Below, one piece after another: positions 25,127-33,648 of a DNA stretch of 64,000 nucleotides. The DNA is taken from NCBI GenBank assembly GCA_040220415.1, contig JAVJUV010000113.1, positions 1 to 64,000 on the forward strand, in the 5' to 3' direction. The position numbers and the translations under genes are program-made. The stretch is from JAVJUV01 sp040220415 (lineage in GTDB: Bacteria > Pseudomonadota > Alphaproteobacteria > Rhodobacterales > Rhodobacteraceae). Every line of letters begins with the position of its first letter. The stretch's first letter is position 1. The notes under the pieces were generated by a model that worked only from the letters and a program-made list of their open reading frames with translations, did not search any database and was not told the DNA's origin.

Positions 25127-25705
25127 ATGGCCGAGCAGGCGTACATACTTATTGATCGGCGCCGTTTTGTTGCGGTTGCGGCGGGAGGCATGGTTGCGTT
25201 GGCGGCACCGTCGATTCTTCGAGCCCAAGAAGCATCGTCAGTTCGGCGCAATGTGTCGTCCTTTCGCACGCACGATTGGCGGGATCATTTCGATACCCTG
25301 GGCAAAGGTATCATTATTTCGGACACGACCACGAAGGCGCTGCAGCATTGGACCGCCGATGGAGAAATGCGCATCTATCCGACATCTGTTCCCCAGACGG
25401 ATGAGCTGACGAAACGAGGCTATACAGAGGTTGTCGAAAAACGCGAGAATCCAAGCTGGGCGCCGACGCCGTCGATGCGCGAGCGGAACCCCGAATGGCC
25501 AGCGCTCATCGCCGGCGGGGATCCGGACAATCCGCTAGGCACCCGCGCACTTTACCTGTCCTGGCAGTACTACCGGATCCATGGCACGCAGGATACGCGC
25601 AAGATCGGACGCAGATCTTCGAACGGTTGCATTGGTCTCTACAATGAACAGATCGAAGAAGTGTACGGGCGAGCGCCGATCGGCACGCAGGTGAAGTTGA
25701 TTTGA
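25127..25705 (+). CDS. L,D-transpeptidase (YkuD domain), copy 2, CueR-type promoter
   Basis: A 192-aa secreted YkuD-domain enzyme, expected to form 3-3 peptidoglycan cross-links or attach proteins to the wall. A TAT-like signal (DRRRFVAVAAGGMVALAAPS) precedes the catalytic domain, whose active site reads YRIHGTQD and SSNGCIGLYNEQ (His and Cys). ATG 25127 has AAGGAG 10 nt upstream. The promoter at 25061 is CueR-like, so the enzyme should rise with copper. Copper is known to inhibit L,D-transpeptidases in E. coli; extra copper-induced enzyme would compensate. It is related to, but clearly different from, the copy at 14510. Confidence 0.9.
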   Translation: MAEQAYILIDRRRFVAVAAGGMVALAAPSILRAQEASSVRRNVSSFRTHDWRDHFDTLGKGIIISDTTTKALQHWTADGEMRIYPTSVPQTDELTKRGYTEVVEKRENPSWAPTPSMRERNPEWPALIAGGDPDNPLGTRALYLSWQYYRIHGTQDTRKIGRRSSNGCIGLYNEQIEEVYGRAPIGTQVKLI

Positions 25706-25737
25706 TCCGAGTAGGTGCGCGCGAGGTACTCTAAGGA

Positions 25738-26196
25738 ATGAACAAAACACTCTTGGCGATTGCGGCATTTTTTCTGTTCGGTGGCCTTGCCGTCTATTGG
25801 AACACGACCCAATCCGATCAACAGTCGGCCGGTCACGCGATGGTGCCACCGGACACGAGCGAAGTTGCACAAGGAGCGCCGATCGTGGAAGTTGCGTTCC
25901 CGGCAGAACTGTCCGCAAACGCGCAGATCGGGAAACGTGTCTTCGAAGCTAAATGCGCAGCATGCCACGGTACCAATGCCGCTGGACGAAGTGGGGTCGC
26001 GCCGCCGCTCGTTCACAAGATTTATGAGCCCAATCATCACTCTGACATGGCTTTCGTCCTGGCAGCGAAAAACGGGGTCAGATCGCATCATTGGAATTTC
26101 GGCAATATGCCTCCGGTAGAGGGTCTTACCGATGCCGATGTAAAGATGATCGCGCGCTTTGTCCGCGAACTCCAGGCAGAGAACGGCATTTTCTAG
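25738..26196 (+). CDS. Monohaem cytochrome c
   Basis: A 152-aa membrane-anchored cytochrome c with an N-terminal helix (LLAIAAFFLFGGLAVYW) and one haem site (KCAACHGTNAAG). Candidate distal Met is in FGNMPPVEGLTD. The fold is that of small class I cytochromes that shuttle electrons in the periplasm. Preceded by CTAAGGA directly before the ATG. It is 32 bp after the L,D-transpeptidase stop and 4 bp before the next gene, so it probably belongs to the CueR-driven transcript that runs on through the cupredoxin and oxidase genes. Confidence 0.88.
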   Translation: MNKTLLAIAAFFLFGGLAVYWNTTQSDQQSAGHAMVPPDTSEVAQGAPIVEVAFPAELSANAQIGKRVFEAKCAACHGTNAAGRSGVAPPLVHKIYEPNHHSDMAFVLAAKNGVRSHHWNFGNMPPVEGLTDADVKMIARFVRELQAENGIF

Positions 26197-26200
26197 CGGT

Positions 26201-26578
26201 ATGCTTGGTGGGTTTGATCCTTTCGTGCTCCTGCGTGCAGCGTTCCTATGTGTGCTCATTTTGCTTAGCGTCGGGTCGCAGCCTGCCGACGCGCAGGTGG
26301 ACGATCCGACAGTTTCGGTTGCGTCGGACGCGTATGGTGTCGAGGAACATGAGGAGACACATTCTCATGTCGAAGAAGCCCGAGGGCATTGCCACCCGGG
26401 GCTGGATTGCGCAGTCGCCGCCATGACAGTCGAACCGACTCAAGCACCTCAAGCGCTCGGCTTTGACGGCGACGGGTTCCGCTCCGACCACATCCGTCTC
26501 AACGGGCTCGGTCCTATCGATGAGCCACCGCCTCCACGCGGGCTGGCCTTGCCCGAGTACGGAATAGTGCAGACATGA
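26201..26578 (+). CDS. Small secreted protein with CHPGLDC motif and Pro-rich end
   Basis: A 125-aa protein of unknown function. One helix or signal (FVLLRAAFLCVLILLSVGSQ) is followed by an acidic/His region (EEHEETHSHVEEARGH), the motif CHPGLDC and a proline-rich end (GPIDEPPPPRGLALPEYG). The layout matches the protein at 20675-21043. The His-rich stretch could bind copper or zinc. ATG 26201 begins 5 bp after the cytochrome stop. Gene reality is supported by tight packing and by the paralogue; function is not known. Confidence 0.6.
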   Translation: MLGGFDPFVLLRAAFLCVLILLSVGSQPADAQVDDPTVSVASDAYGVEEHEETHSHVEEARGHCHPGLDCAVAAMTVEPTQAPQALGFDGDGFRSDHIRLNGLGPIDEPPPPRGLALPEYGIVQT

Positions 26579-26601
26579 AACCAAATAGACGGAGAAATGA
26601 G

Positions 26602-27132
26602 ATGAAAATCACGACAACAGGCATCACGTCCCTTGCAGCAGGACTCCTCGCGGTCTCATCGACAACGGCCCTCGCCGACGCTGGCCACGGCACGGCACCC
26701 GATTTCGGCCGGACGGGAGACGAGCATCACGTGTCGCGCACGTACGAGGTGCGCATGGGCGAGATGTATTTCAAACCGGGAGCAATCCGCGTGATGCCGG
26801 GCGAGACCGTTCGCTTCATCGTCGTCAACGAAGGCGATGCGGTGCACGAATTCAATCTGGGCAACGAGGACGCGTGGGGATCGCACGCCGCCGAGATGAA
26901 CCGGATGGTGGATGAGGGCATGATTGACTATGACGTGCTGCGTCACGGCAAGATGCGCGAGATGGGCATGATGCACGCCGACCCGAACGCGGTTCTGCTC
27001 GAGCCCGGCGAGCGCGCCGAGACCATCTGGACATTTCCGGACAAAGTGACTGAAGTCGGGATTGCCTGCAATGTGCCCGGGCATCGTGAATCCGGGATGG
27101 TTCAGGATATCATCTTCCGGGGCGAAGGCTGA
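26602..27132 (+). CDS. Cupredoxin (type-1 copper protein)
   Basis: A 176-aa periplasmic blue-copper-type protein. Signal peptide MKITTTGITSLAAGLLAVSSTTALA (first 20 residues hydrophobic), then a cupredoxin fold. The type-1 copper ligands are visible: His in AVHEFNLG, then Cys, His and Met in ACNVPGHRESGM. The middle has a Met-rich loop (MGMMHADPN). The start at 26602 is preferred to 26575 for its clean signal sequence. It may carry electrons between the adjacent cytochromes and multicopper oxidase, or store copper. Confidence 0.88.
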   Translation: MKITTTGITSLAAGLLAVSSTTALADAGHGTAPDFGRTGDEHHVSRTYEVRMGEMYFKPGAIRVMPGETVRFIVVNEGDAVHEFNLGNEDAWGSHAAEMNRMVDEGMIDYDVLRHGKMREMGMMHADPNAVLLEPGERAETIWTFPDKVTEVGIACNVPGHRESGMVQDIIFRGEG

Positions 27133-27189
27133 CAGCAGTTGGGAAGGGTCGCCCCTGCCGCCCTTCCCTGCTCATCGGAGGCGATATCC

Positions 27190-28581
27190 ATGACGACACG
27201 GCGGGATTTTCTATTGAATGGCGTGGCATCGGCCTCGGCGCTAGCATTGCCGGTTACGGCGCGCGCTGTGACGCCACAGTTTGACGAATTGGTAGCCCGA
27301 CAGGCTGCGGTCCAGCTCGCGCCACCGTCCTATCCGAAGACGGAAATATGGGGTTATGACGGCGTGATGCCCGGCCCGGAATTGCGGATCGTGCAGGGCG
27401 CACGGGTTCAGCGAAGATTCCTGAACGAATTGCCACAGGTAAGCTCTGTCCACTGGCACGGAATCCGGATCGACAACGCGATGGACGGCGTCGCAGGGCT
27501 GACCCAGGCCGGGGTCGAACCGGGCGAGGGCTTCGATTACGACTTCGTTGCACCCGATGCCGGGACCTATTGGTACCACGCGCACAACAGGTCGGTCGAA
27601 CAGGTCGCTCGCGGACTTTACGGCGCGCTGATCGTCGAGGAAGCCGAGGCTCCGGAGGTGGATCGCGAGGAAGTTCTGATCCTGGACGACTGGCTTCTCG
27701 ATCCCGAGACCGCGCAGATCGATCCGGATTTCACATCCGCGGGTGCCCGCAGCCACGCCGGTCGCATGGGCAATTTCGTTGCGACCAACGGACGGTACGA
27801 TCTTTCGATCGATGTGCTGCAGAACCAACGGTTTCGACTGCGTCTGATCAATGCGGCCAACGCACGAATTTTCGTCGTTGATGTCGCGGGGATGGAAGGC
27901 TGGACAGTTGCGCTGGACGGGATGCCACTGGAACAACCCCAAAGGCTTGAGGAACCCCTTATCCTCGGCCCCGGCCAACGCGCCGACCTGATCGTCGATG
28001 TTACCGCCGAATCCGGTGAAACGGCACATCTGGTGCGCGTCGATATTGAGGAAGGGGTATCTCAGGTGGCCTTTCCCGTGACCGGTCGGGCATCGACCGT
28101 ACGCCGTGAAGCTCCGCCGGCCCTGCCAAGGAATGCAAAGATGGATGTTCCGGGCCTGCAAGATGCGGCTCCCGTTCGCCTGAACATCGAAGGCGGCGCG
28201 ATGGGCAGGATGCAAACGGCGATCCTGGACGGCGAGCGGAAATCCTTCCGCGAACTGGTAGCGGTCAACGAGTACTGGGCCTTCAACGGCACCGTCGGAA
28301 TGCCCGAAACACCGCTTGCCGATCTTGCTCGTGGGCAGACGGTCAAGCTTGCGATCAACAATGACACGTTTTTCCCGCACGCCATGCATCTGCACGGGAT
28401 GCATTTCCGCGAAATCGGCGAGGATGGCACCTTGGGACCGCTCCGGGATACGATAACGATGTTCCGGGGGGAAACACGGACCGTCGCCTTTGTCGCCAAC
28501 AATCCGGGCGACTGGCTGTTCCACTGCCATATGCTTAGCCACGCGGCCTCCGGTATGATGACCTGGATGCGGGTGACGTGA
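27190..28581 (+). CDS. TAT-exported multicopper oxidase
   Basis: A 463-aa periplasmic oxidase of the CueO/CumA class, expected to oxidise Cu(I) to Cu(II) or other substrates with reduction of O2 to water. A TAT signal (TTRRDFLLNGVASASALALP) is followed by three cupredoxin domains. All four copper-binding motifs are present: VHWHGIRID, YWYHAHNRS, HAMHLHGMHF and HCHMLSHAASGMM. It lacks a Met-rich insert, unlike the second oxidase at 35791. TGATG couples it to the following cytochrome. Its partners are probably that cytochrome and the cupredoxin upstream. Confidence 0.93.
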   Translation: MTTRRDFLLNGVASASALALPVTARAVTPQFDELVARQAAVQLAPPSYPKTEIWGYDGVMPGPELRIVQGARVQRRFLNELPQVSSVHWHGIRIDNAMDGVAGLTQAGVEPGEGFDYDFVAPDAGTYWYHAHNRSVEQVARGLYGALIVEEAEAPEVDREEVLILDDWLLDPETAQIDPDFTSAGARSHAGRMGNFVATNGRYDLSIDVLQNQRFRLRLINAANARIFVVDVAGMEGWTVALDGMPLEQPQRLEEPLILGPGQRADLIVDVTAESGETAHLVRVDIEEGVSQVAFPVTGRASTVRREAPPALPRNAKMDVPGLQDAAPVRLNIEGGAMGRMQTAILDGERKSFRELVAVNEYWAFNGTVGMPETPLADLARGQTVKLAINNDTFFPHAMHLHGMHFREIGEDGTLGPLRDTITMFRGETRTVAFVANNPGDWLFHCHMLSHAASGMMTWMRVT

Positions 28582-29051
28582 TGCCAAGATACCTGATGCT
28601 GTCGGTGATTGCCCTGGGTGCTGCCGGAGCCGCTGGCTGGCTAATGACCACGGCCGGTGCGCAGAGAGAATCCACGCCGGAATCGATTGATATCGCACAG
28701 GGAGAGAATCTCTACATAGAAAACTGCGCCTCCTGCCACGGCGCCAATCTGGAAGGACAGCCAGACTGGCGGTCACCCGGACCCGATGGCCTTCTGCCTG
28801 CCCCCCCGCATGACGAAACCGGTCATACCTGGCATCATCCCGATGGCGTGCTGTTCGACTACACCAAGCTGGGCGGCAGGGCAGCACTCGCGCTTCAAGG
28901 GGTCGAGTTCGAAAGCGGCATGCCCGGGTTCGGCGACCAGCTGTCGGACGCCGAAATCTGGAACATCATCTCATATGTCAAATCAACTTGGCCCGAGCGT
29001 CAGCGCGCCGTTCAGGCCGAACGAAGTGCTGCCGCGGCAGCAGGAAGGTAA
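28581..29051 (+). CDS. Monohaem cytochrome c
   Basis: A 156-aa cytochrome c with a signal or anchor (LMLSVIALGAAGAAGWLMTT) and one haem site (NCASCHGANLEGQ). Candidate Met ligand in SGMPGFGDQLSD. The sequence after the haem (LPAPPHDETGHTWHHPD) has several His. ATG at 28581 overlaps the oxidase stop as TGATG, so the cytochrome is likely the electron donor or acceptor of that enzyme. Confidence 0.88.
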   Translation: MPRYLMLSVIALGAAGAAGWLMTTAGAQRESTPESIDIAQGENLYIENCASCHGANLEGQPDWRSPGPDGLLPAPPHDETGHTWHHPDGVLFDYTKLGGRAALALQGVEFESGMPGFGDQLSDAEIWNIISYVKSTWPERQRAVQAERSAAAAAGR

Positions 29052-29056
29052 TTGAA

Positions 29057-29788
29057 ATGCGTCTTCTTCCGACCTTGCTAATGGCAACTGGACTGGCGAT
29101 TGCACCCTTAGCGTCAATCGCCCAGGACCTGACTGACGAGCGGATCAAGGAGCTTGCCCTGCAAGCCATTCGAGAGAACCCGCAGATCATCATGGACGCG
29201 GCTCGACTTCTGGAGGCGCAACGAAATGCGGCGCAATCCCAAGCACAGGCCGCGATAGTGGAAAGAGAGCGCGATATATTGGAACGCGATCCAAACGCGC
29301 CTGTCTTGGGTAACCCGGACGGCGACGTCACTGTGGTCGAGTTCTTCGATTACAATTGCCCCTATTGCAAACGTGCCATGGCAGAAGTTCAGGGGCTTTT
29401 GGAAGGCGACGAGAACGTCAGGCTGGTCTATCGGGAATGGCCGATCCTTGGCGACGGGTCGGTATTCGCCGCCAAGGCCGCACTGGCCGCGCGTGAGCAG
29501 GGCAAGTACGAAGAGTTCCACTGGGCTCTGATGGGTATGCAGGAACGGGCAGATGAAGCTTCCGTCATGAGAATCGCCACTGATATCGGGCTGGATGTCG
29601 AGCGGCTAGTTGCTGACATGGACACAGCCGAGATAGAGGAACACATTGCTACCTCCATGCGCCTGACGCAGGCGCTTGGATTCAATGGCACGCCGTCCTT
29701 TGTGATCGGGGACAACCTCGTGCCTGGTTTCGTCGAGGAAGAACAGCTCAGGACCATAGTCGAGAAGGTCCGCGAAGCGGCCGAATAA
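29057..29788 (+). CDS. DsbA-family disulfide oxidoreductase
   Basis: A 243-aa periplasmic thioredoxin-fold protein with signal peptide (LLPTLLMATGLAIAPLASIA), an N-terminal helical dimerisation-like region (ELALQAIRENPQIIMDAARL), active site YNCPYCKRA and cis-Pro segment FNGTPSFVIG. It belongs to the DsbA/BdbD/ScsC group (Com1-like). It starts 6 bp after the cytochrome stop. With the other DsbA-like gene at 23609 it gives the island two periplasmic thiol enzymes, probably for cytochrome and oxidase folding under copper stress. Confidence 0.9.
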   Translation: MRLLPTLLMATGLAIAPLASIAQDLTDERIKELALQAIRENPQIIMDAARLLEAQRNAAQSQAQAAIVERERDILERDPNAPVLGNPDGDVTVVEFFDYNCPYCKRAMAEVQGLLEGDENVRLVYREWPILGDGSVFAAKAALAAREQGKYEEFHWALMGMQERADEASVMRIATDIGLDVERLVADMDTAEIEEHIATSMRLTQALGFNGTPSFVIGDNLVPGFVEEEQLRTIVEKVREAAE

Positions 29789-29820
29789 TGTGACTGCGCT
29801 GAGTCGGCGCCGATTGCTTC

Positions 29821-30027
29821 TCAGGGTGCGGCCAGCGCCGCCACATCGTATCCAGCATTGCGGATCGCTTCGGACACTGCGCGATCGCTAAGAAAACTTT
29901 CGACTGCAACGGTTCGTGTGCCAAGGTCGCATGCAACCTTAGCTGTCGGGTCGATTGCCTTGATTGCCTTTTCGATTGCTGCGGTGCAATGCCCGCAGCT
30001 CATGTCCGGAACATTGAAGCTGCTCAT
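29821..30027 (-). CDS. copZ: Copper chaperone CopZ (HMA domain)
   Basis: A 68-aa heavy-metal-associated protein. The Cu(I) site is PDMSCGHC, near the N-terminus, in the usual ferredoxin-like betaalphabetabetaalphabeta fold. It receives Cu(I) in the cytoplasm and passes it to CopA. The start at 30027 is chosen because GAAGGAGACGA lies just before it. A CueR-type promoter at 30058-30082 drives it, back to back with the copA promoter. It is the only gene between the DsbA-like gene and copA. Confidence 0.93.
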   Translation of the reverse strand: MSSFNVPDMSCGHCTAAIEKAIKAIDPTAKVACDLGTRTVAVESFLSDRAVSEAIRNAGYDVAALAAP

Positions 30028-30057
30028 ATTCGTCTCCTTCACTCTCGAAATCAGGTG

Positions 30058-30082
30058 AGTGCTTCCAGCGGGGGAAGGTCAA
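30058..30082 (-). promoter_or_regulatory. CueR-type promoter/operator 5 (copZ)
   Basis: On the minus strand TTGACC (30082-30077), 19 bp, CACCTG (30057-30052). Dyad CTTCC-N6-GGAAGG at 30062-30078. It precedes copZ by about 30 bp and is back to back with the copA promoter. Confidence 0.75.
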
Positions 30083-30107
30083 GGGCGAAAAAAACATCCA
30101 CAATGAG

Positions 30108-30132
30108 TTGACCTTCCAGCAAGGGGAAGCCT
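30108..30132 (+). promoter_or_regulatory. CueR-type promoter/operator 6 (copA)
   Basis: TTGACC (30108-30113), 19 bp, TATCTG (30133-30138). Dyad CCTTCC-N7-GGAAG at 30112-30129. It is the best match in the window to E. coli PcopA, in both the dyad and the 19-bp spacer. It points to copA at 30165. Confidence 0.88.
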
Positions 30133-30164
30133 TATCTGTCACGCGAACGGCGAGGGAGATTCCA

Positions 30165-32684
30165 ATGACGAACACACAAGATCTGCGGATCTCTGTAAAG
30201 AACATGAGCTGCGCCTCCTGCGTCGGTCGGGTAGAGCGCGCGCTTTCGGGCCTCGACGGCGTCAGCGACGTCAACGTCAACCTTGCAGCCGAGACCGTGA
30301 CGTTCGAACTGGATCGCCCCGCCCGCATCCCCGACGCGACCAGAGCGCTGGACGCGGCCGGCTATCCGGCCCGGACGCAGACTGTCCGCCTGAACGTCTC
30401 GTCCATGTCCTGTGCCTCCTGTGTCGGCCGTGTCGACAAGGCCTTGACGGCGGTGCCGGGGGTTCTGGACGTGAACGTCAATCTCGCGTCAGAGACCGCA
30501 ACCGTGATCTATATCGAGGGCGCGGCGGAACTCTCTGATCTACTAACAGCCGCCGGAGAGGCCGGCTACCCTGCCGAACCGGCGGACAGCGCCCTGCCTG
30601 AGGAGCGCAGCGCACGCAAGGAAGACGAAGCGCGCTATCTGGCCCGAAAGACGGTCTTCGCGGCGACGCTGGCTTTGCCCGTCTTCCTGCTCGAGATGGG
30701 GGCCCATCTGGTGCCGGGGATGCACGAGATGATCGGCCGCACGATCGGGCACCAGACAAGCTGGACGATCCAGTTCGTGCTGACGACGATCGTGCTGTTC
30801 TGGCCCGGGCGCCACTTCTATACCAAAGGGTTTCCCGCGCTCTTGAAGGGCGCGCCCGACATGAACAGCCTCGTCGCCGTCGGCACCGGCGCGGCCTATC
30901 TCTTTTCCGTGACCGCGCTCTTCGCGCCCGCGTTGCTGCCCGAGGCGTCACGCGCCGTTTATTTCGAGGCGGCGGCGGTGATCGTCGTGCTGATCCTTCT
31001 GGGCCGCTGGATGGAGTCGCGCGCCAAGGGCCGCACCGGTGCCGCGATCCAGAAACTGCTCGGCCTTCAGGCCCGCACCGCGCGGGTTCTGGTCGATGGC
31101 GAGCCCCGGGCCGTTGCCATCGAGCGGATCCGCGTGGGTGACATACTTGTCGTGCGCCCCGGCGAACGCATCGCGGTGGATGGCGAGGTGACCGAAGGCA
31201 GTGCGCATGTGGATCAAAGCATGATCACCGGAGAACCGGTTCCGGTCGCCAAGGTCGAGGGCGATCCAGTGACCGGCGGCACCGTCAACGGCACCGGCAG
31301 CTTCCGGTTCCGCGCGACGCGCGTGGGAGCCGACACGACGCTGGCGCAGATCATCCGCATGGTGGAACAGGCGCAGGGCGCCAAGCTGCCAATCCAGGGC
31401 CTGGTGGACCGCATCACACTTTGGTTCGTGCCGGCGGTGATGGCGCTGGCCGCCGTGACCGTTCTGGTCTGGCTGCTTGTCGGCCCCTCCCCTGCCCTAT
31501 CCTACGCGCTGGTGGCGGGCGTGTCGGTGCTGATCATCGCCTGCCCCTGTGCCATGGGCCTTGCCACGCCAACCTCGATCATGGTGGGCACCGGGCGCGC
31601 GGCCGAGATGGGTGTGCTCTTTCGCAAGGGCGATGCGCTGCAGCAACTGACCTCGGTGGATGTCGTCGCGCTCGACAAGACCGGCACCGTGACCCAAGGC
31701 CGCCCCGAGCTGACCGACCTCGTTCTGGCCGCCGGATTCGAGCGGGCCGAGATCCTGGCACTGGTCGCGGCGGTAGAGGCGCAGTCCGAGCATCCGATCG
31801 CCGAGGCAATCGTGCGGACGGCAAAGGCCGAGGGTGCTGCACGCTTCAATGTCGAGGGATTCACGTCATACACCGGCTACGGCGTGCAAGCCACGGTCTC
31901 CGGACGCGAGGTGCTGGTCGGCGCGGACCGCCTGATGGCTCGCGAAGGGCTGAGCATCGAGGCGCTGGCGGACGCCGAGCGCCGCTTGGCCGAGCAGGGC
32001 CGGACGGCGTTGTTCGCGGCGGTGGACGGGAAGGTCGCGGCGGTCTTCGGCGTGGCCGATCCGGTCAAGGCCGCCAGCGCCGCCGCCATCGCTGCGCTCC
32101 ACGGCCTGGGACTGAAGGTCGCGATGATCACCGGCGACAAGAAGGCGACGGCCGAGGCCATCGCGCGGGAAACCGGCATCGACCACGTGATCGCCGGCGT
32201 CCTGCCCGATGGCAAGGTGGCGGCGCTGGACGAGTTGCGCGGCGACGGCCAGCAGGTCGCCTTCGTCGGCGACGGCATCAACGACGCGCCAGCGCTGGCC
32301 CATGCCGATGTCGGCATCGCGATCGGCACCGGCACCGACGTTGCGATCGAATCCGCCGATGTCGTGCTGATGTCGGGCGATCTGCGCGGAGTGGTCAATG
32401 CCTTCGAGGTTTCCACCCGGACCATGCGCAATATCCGCCAGAACCTGTTCTGGGCCTTTGGCTATAACGTCGCGCTGATCCCGGTGGCCGCCGGCGTGCT
32501 CTTTCCGGCCTTCGGGCTGTTGCTGTCGCCGGTGCTGGCGGCCGGCGCGATGGCGCTCAGTTCCGTCTTCGTGCTGACAAACGCCCTGCGGCTGCGCCGG
32601 GTCAGCCCGCTCATGGATGAAGCCAATGCTTTGGGCCCTGAAGTGACCGCGTCGTTATCCCCTGCCCCTGTCGCCGCAGAATAA
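30165..32684 (+). CDS. copA: Cu(I)-exporting P1B-type ATPase CopA
   Basis: An 839-aa P-type ATPase that pumps Cu(I) from cytoplasm to periplasm. Two N-terminal HMA domains carry MSCASCVGR each. Eight helices follow, with the actuator motif MITGEPVPV, the ion-site CPC in IIACPCAMGLATPTS, the phosphorylation DKTGTVTQG, the nucleotide HP in QSEHPIAEAIV, the hinge GDGINDAPALA, and the late helix FWAFGYNVALIPVAAG. Start 30165 follows GAGGGAG. GC content is very high. It lies behind a CueR-type promoter and directly before cueR. Confidence 0.97.
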   Translation: MTNTQDLRISVKNMSCASCVGRVERALSGLDGVSDVNVNLAAETVTFELDRPARIPDATRALDAAGYPARTQTVRLNVSSMSCASCVGRVDKALTAVPGVLDVNVNLASETATVIYIEGAAELSDLLTAAGEAGYPAEPADSALPEERSARKEDEARYLARKTVFAATLALPVFLLEMGAHLVPGMHEMIGRTIGHQTSWTIQFVLTTIVLFWPGRHFYTKGFPALLKGAPDMNSLVAVGTGAAYLFSVTALFAPALLPEASRAVYFEAAAVIVVLILLGRWMESRAKGRTGAAIQKLLGLQARTARVLVDGEPRAVAIERIRVGDILVVRPGERIAVDGEVTEGSAHVDQSMITGEPVPVAKVEGDPVTGGTVNGTGSFRFRATRVGADTTLAQIIRMVEQAQGAKLPIQGLVDRITLWFVPAVMALAAVTVLVWLLVGPSPALSYALVAGVSVLIIACPCAMGLATPTSIMVGTGRAAEMGVLFRKGDALQQLTSVDVVALDKTGTVTQGRPELTDLVLAAGFERAEILALVAAVEAQSEHPIAEAIVRTAKAEGAARFNVEGFTSYTGYGVQATVSGREVLVGADRLMAREGLSIEALADAERRLAEQGRTALFAAVDGKVAAVFGVADPVKAASAAAIAALHGLGLKVAMITGDKKATAEAIARETGIDHVIAGVLPDGKVAALDELRGDGQQVAFVGDGINDAPALAHADVGIAIGTGTDVAIESADVVLMSGDLRGVVNAFEVSTRTMRNIRQNLFWAFGYNVALIPVAAGVLFPAFGLLLSPVLAAGAMALSSVFVLTNALRLRRVSPLMDEANALGPEVTASLSPAPVAAE

Positions 32685-32697
32685 GGAGAACCTGATC

Positions 32698-33117
32698 ATG
32701 AACATTGGAGATGTCGCCGCCCTTTCGGGCCTGCCGGCAAAGACGATCCGCTATTATGAGGATATCGGGCTTGTGAAGCCTCTTCGCAGCACGAACGGCT
32801 ATCGCACATTCCGCGAAAGCGATGCACATAAGCTCGCGTTCCTCGGACGTTCCCGTGCGCTCGGCTTCAGCATAGAGGACTGCCGCAACCTTCTTGCTCT
32901 GTACGAAGACGAAAAACGCGCCAGTGCAGAGGTCAAGGATATCGCAGAGCAGCATCTCGAACGGATCGACGACAAGATCGCGGAGCTGAAGGAAATGCGC
33001 GCGACGCTGGCACATCTGGTGGACGCCTGTGCCGGGGATCACCGCCCGGATTGCCCAATCCTCGCCGATTTGGCAACGAAACACCGCGACGAAGAGCAAT
33101 TCGAGAATACTGCATAG
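32698..33117 (+). CDS. cueR: Cu(I)-responsive MerR-family regulator CueR
   Basis: A 139-aa MerR-family activator. The winged helix reads NIGDVAALSGLPAKTIRYYE, and the dimerisation helix follows. The metal loop CAGDHRPDC places cysteines at 111 and 119, the same spacing as Cys112 and Cys120 of E. coli CueR, and is followed by PIL. Ser77-like position is occupied by Ala77 in the run EKRASAEVK, within the range seen in CueR. It sits 13 bp after copA and is the obvious regulator for the eight CueR-type promoters in the window. Confidence 0.93.
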   Translation: MNIGDVAALSGLPAKTIRYYEDIGLVKPLRSTNGYRTFRESDAHKLAFLGRSRALGFSIEDCRNLLALYEDEKRASAEVKDIAEQHLERIDDKIAELKEMRATLAHLVDACAGDHRPDCPILADLATKHRDEEQFENTA

Positions 33118-33548
33118 CCGGGTACGAGGGTTTGGCTTGGGCGATCCTCCTTGCGATTGTGCTCTTCGGTTTGAGTGGACTTGTGCATGTCCGTGCGATG
33201 ACTTTCGTAATGACGGTTACCAAACTCGCTCCGTTCACGCAGCCAAGCCGCCTGTTGTTTGCGCTCTATACCCTCGCTACCGCCCACGTAGTTGAAGCCG
33301 GGCTATATGCACTGGGTTTCAGTTTCGGCGAGATCATAGGTATCGGCGGCTTCGCTCAAGAGAATGTCGATTCATTCATGGACGTTTTCTACTTTTCCGT
33401 CGTCAATTACTCCTCCCTGGGACTTGGCGATATTTATCCCACGGGTCATTTGCGCTTTCTTGCCGGCGTCGAGGCCCTAAATGGCTTTCTCCTGATCAGT
33501 TGCTCTGCTTCTACAATCTTCCTCGTGGTCACGAGAAAGATGGATTAG
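33051..33548 (+). CDS. Ion-channel-like membrane protein
   Basis: A 165-aa membrane protein with about four helices and the potassium-channel-like pore motif NYSSLGLGDIYPTG, recalling the filter TxGxGD. It could be a two-pore-type ion channel. Start uncertain: the frame opens at 33051, which would overlap cueR by 67 bp; a TTG at 33132 immediately before the first helix (LAWAILLAIVLFGLSG) would remove the overlap. Cation conduction is inferred from the filter-like motif, and a copper role only from context. Confidence 0.65.
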   Translation: MPNPRRFGNETPRRRAIREYCIAGYEGLAWAILLAIVLFGLSGLVHVRAMTFVMTVTKLAPFTQPSRLLFALYTLATAHVVEAGLYALGFSFGEIIGIGGFAQENVDSFMDVFYFSVVNYSSLGLGDIYPTGHLRFLAGVEALNGFLLISCSASTIFLVVTRKMD

Positions 33549-33578
33549 GAGCGCCACAAAACCTTGCCGGAAAAGAGT

Positions 33579-33603
33579 TTGAAACCCTCCATCGCTGGAA
33601 GGT
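33579..33603 (+). promoter_or_regulatory. CueR-type promoter/operator 7
   Basis: TTGAAA (33579-33584), 19 bp, TGTTAA (33604-33609); TTAATG overlaps. The dyad CCCTCC-N6-GGAAGG is one base off. It lies 45 bp before the DUF305 gene at 33649. Confidence 0.65.
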
Positions 33604-33648
33604 TGTTAATGTTGTGAACGGGGATGGAACAAGCGAAAGGAACACGTC

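Noticed and set aside
27241..28887. Long minus-strand open frame opposite the multicopper oxidase
   Set aside because: It mirrors the codon pattern of the oxidase and cytochrome genes on the plus strand, has no motif and no ribosome site.
31421..32467. Long plus-strand open frame inside copA in another frame
   Set aside because: Arg/Gly-rich artefact of high-GC codons; copA motifs run in the other frame throughout.
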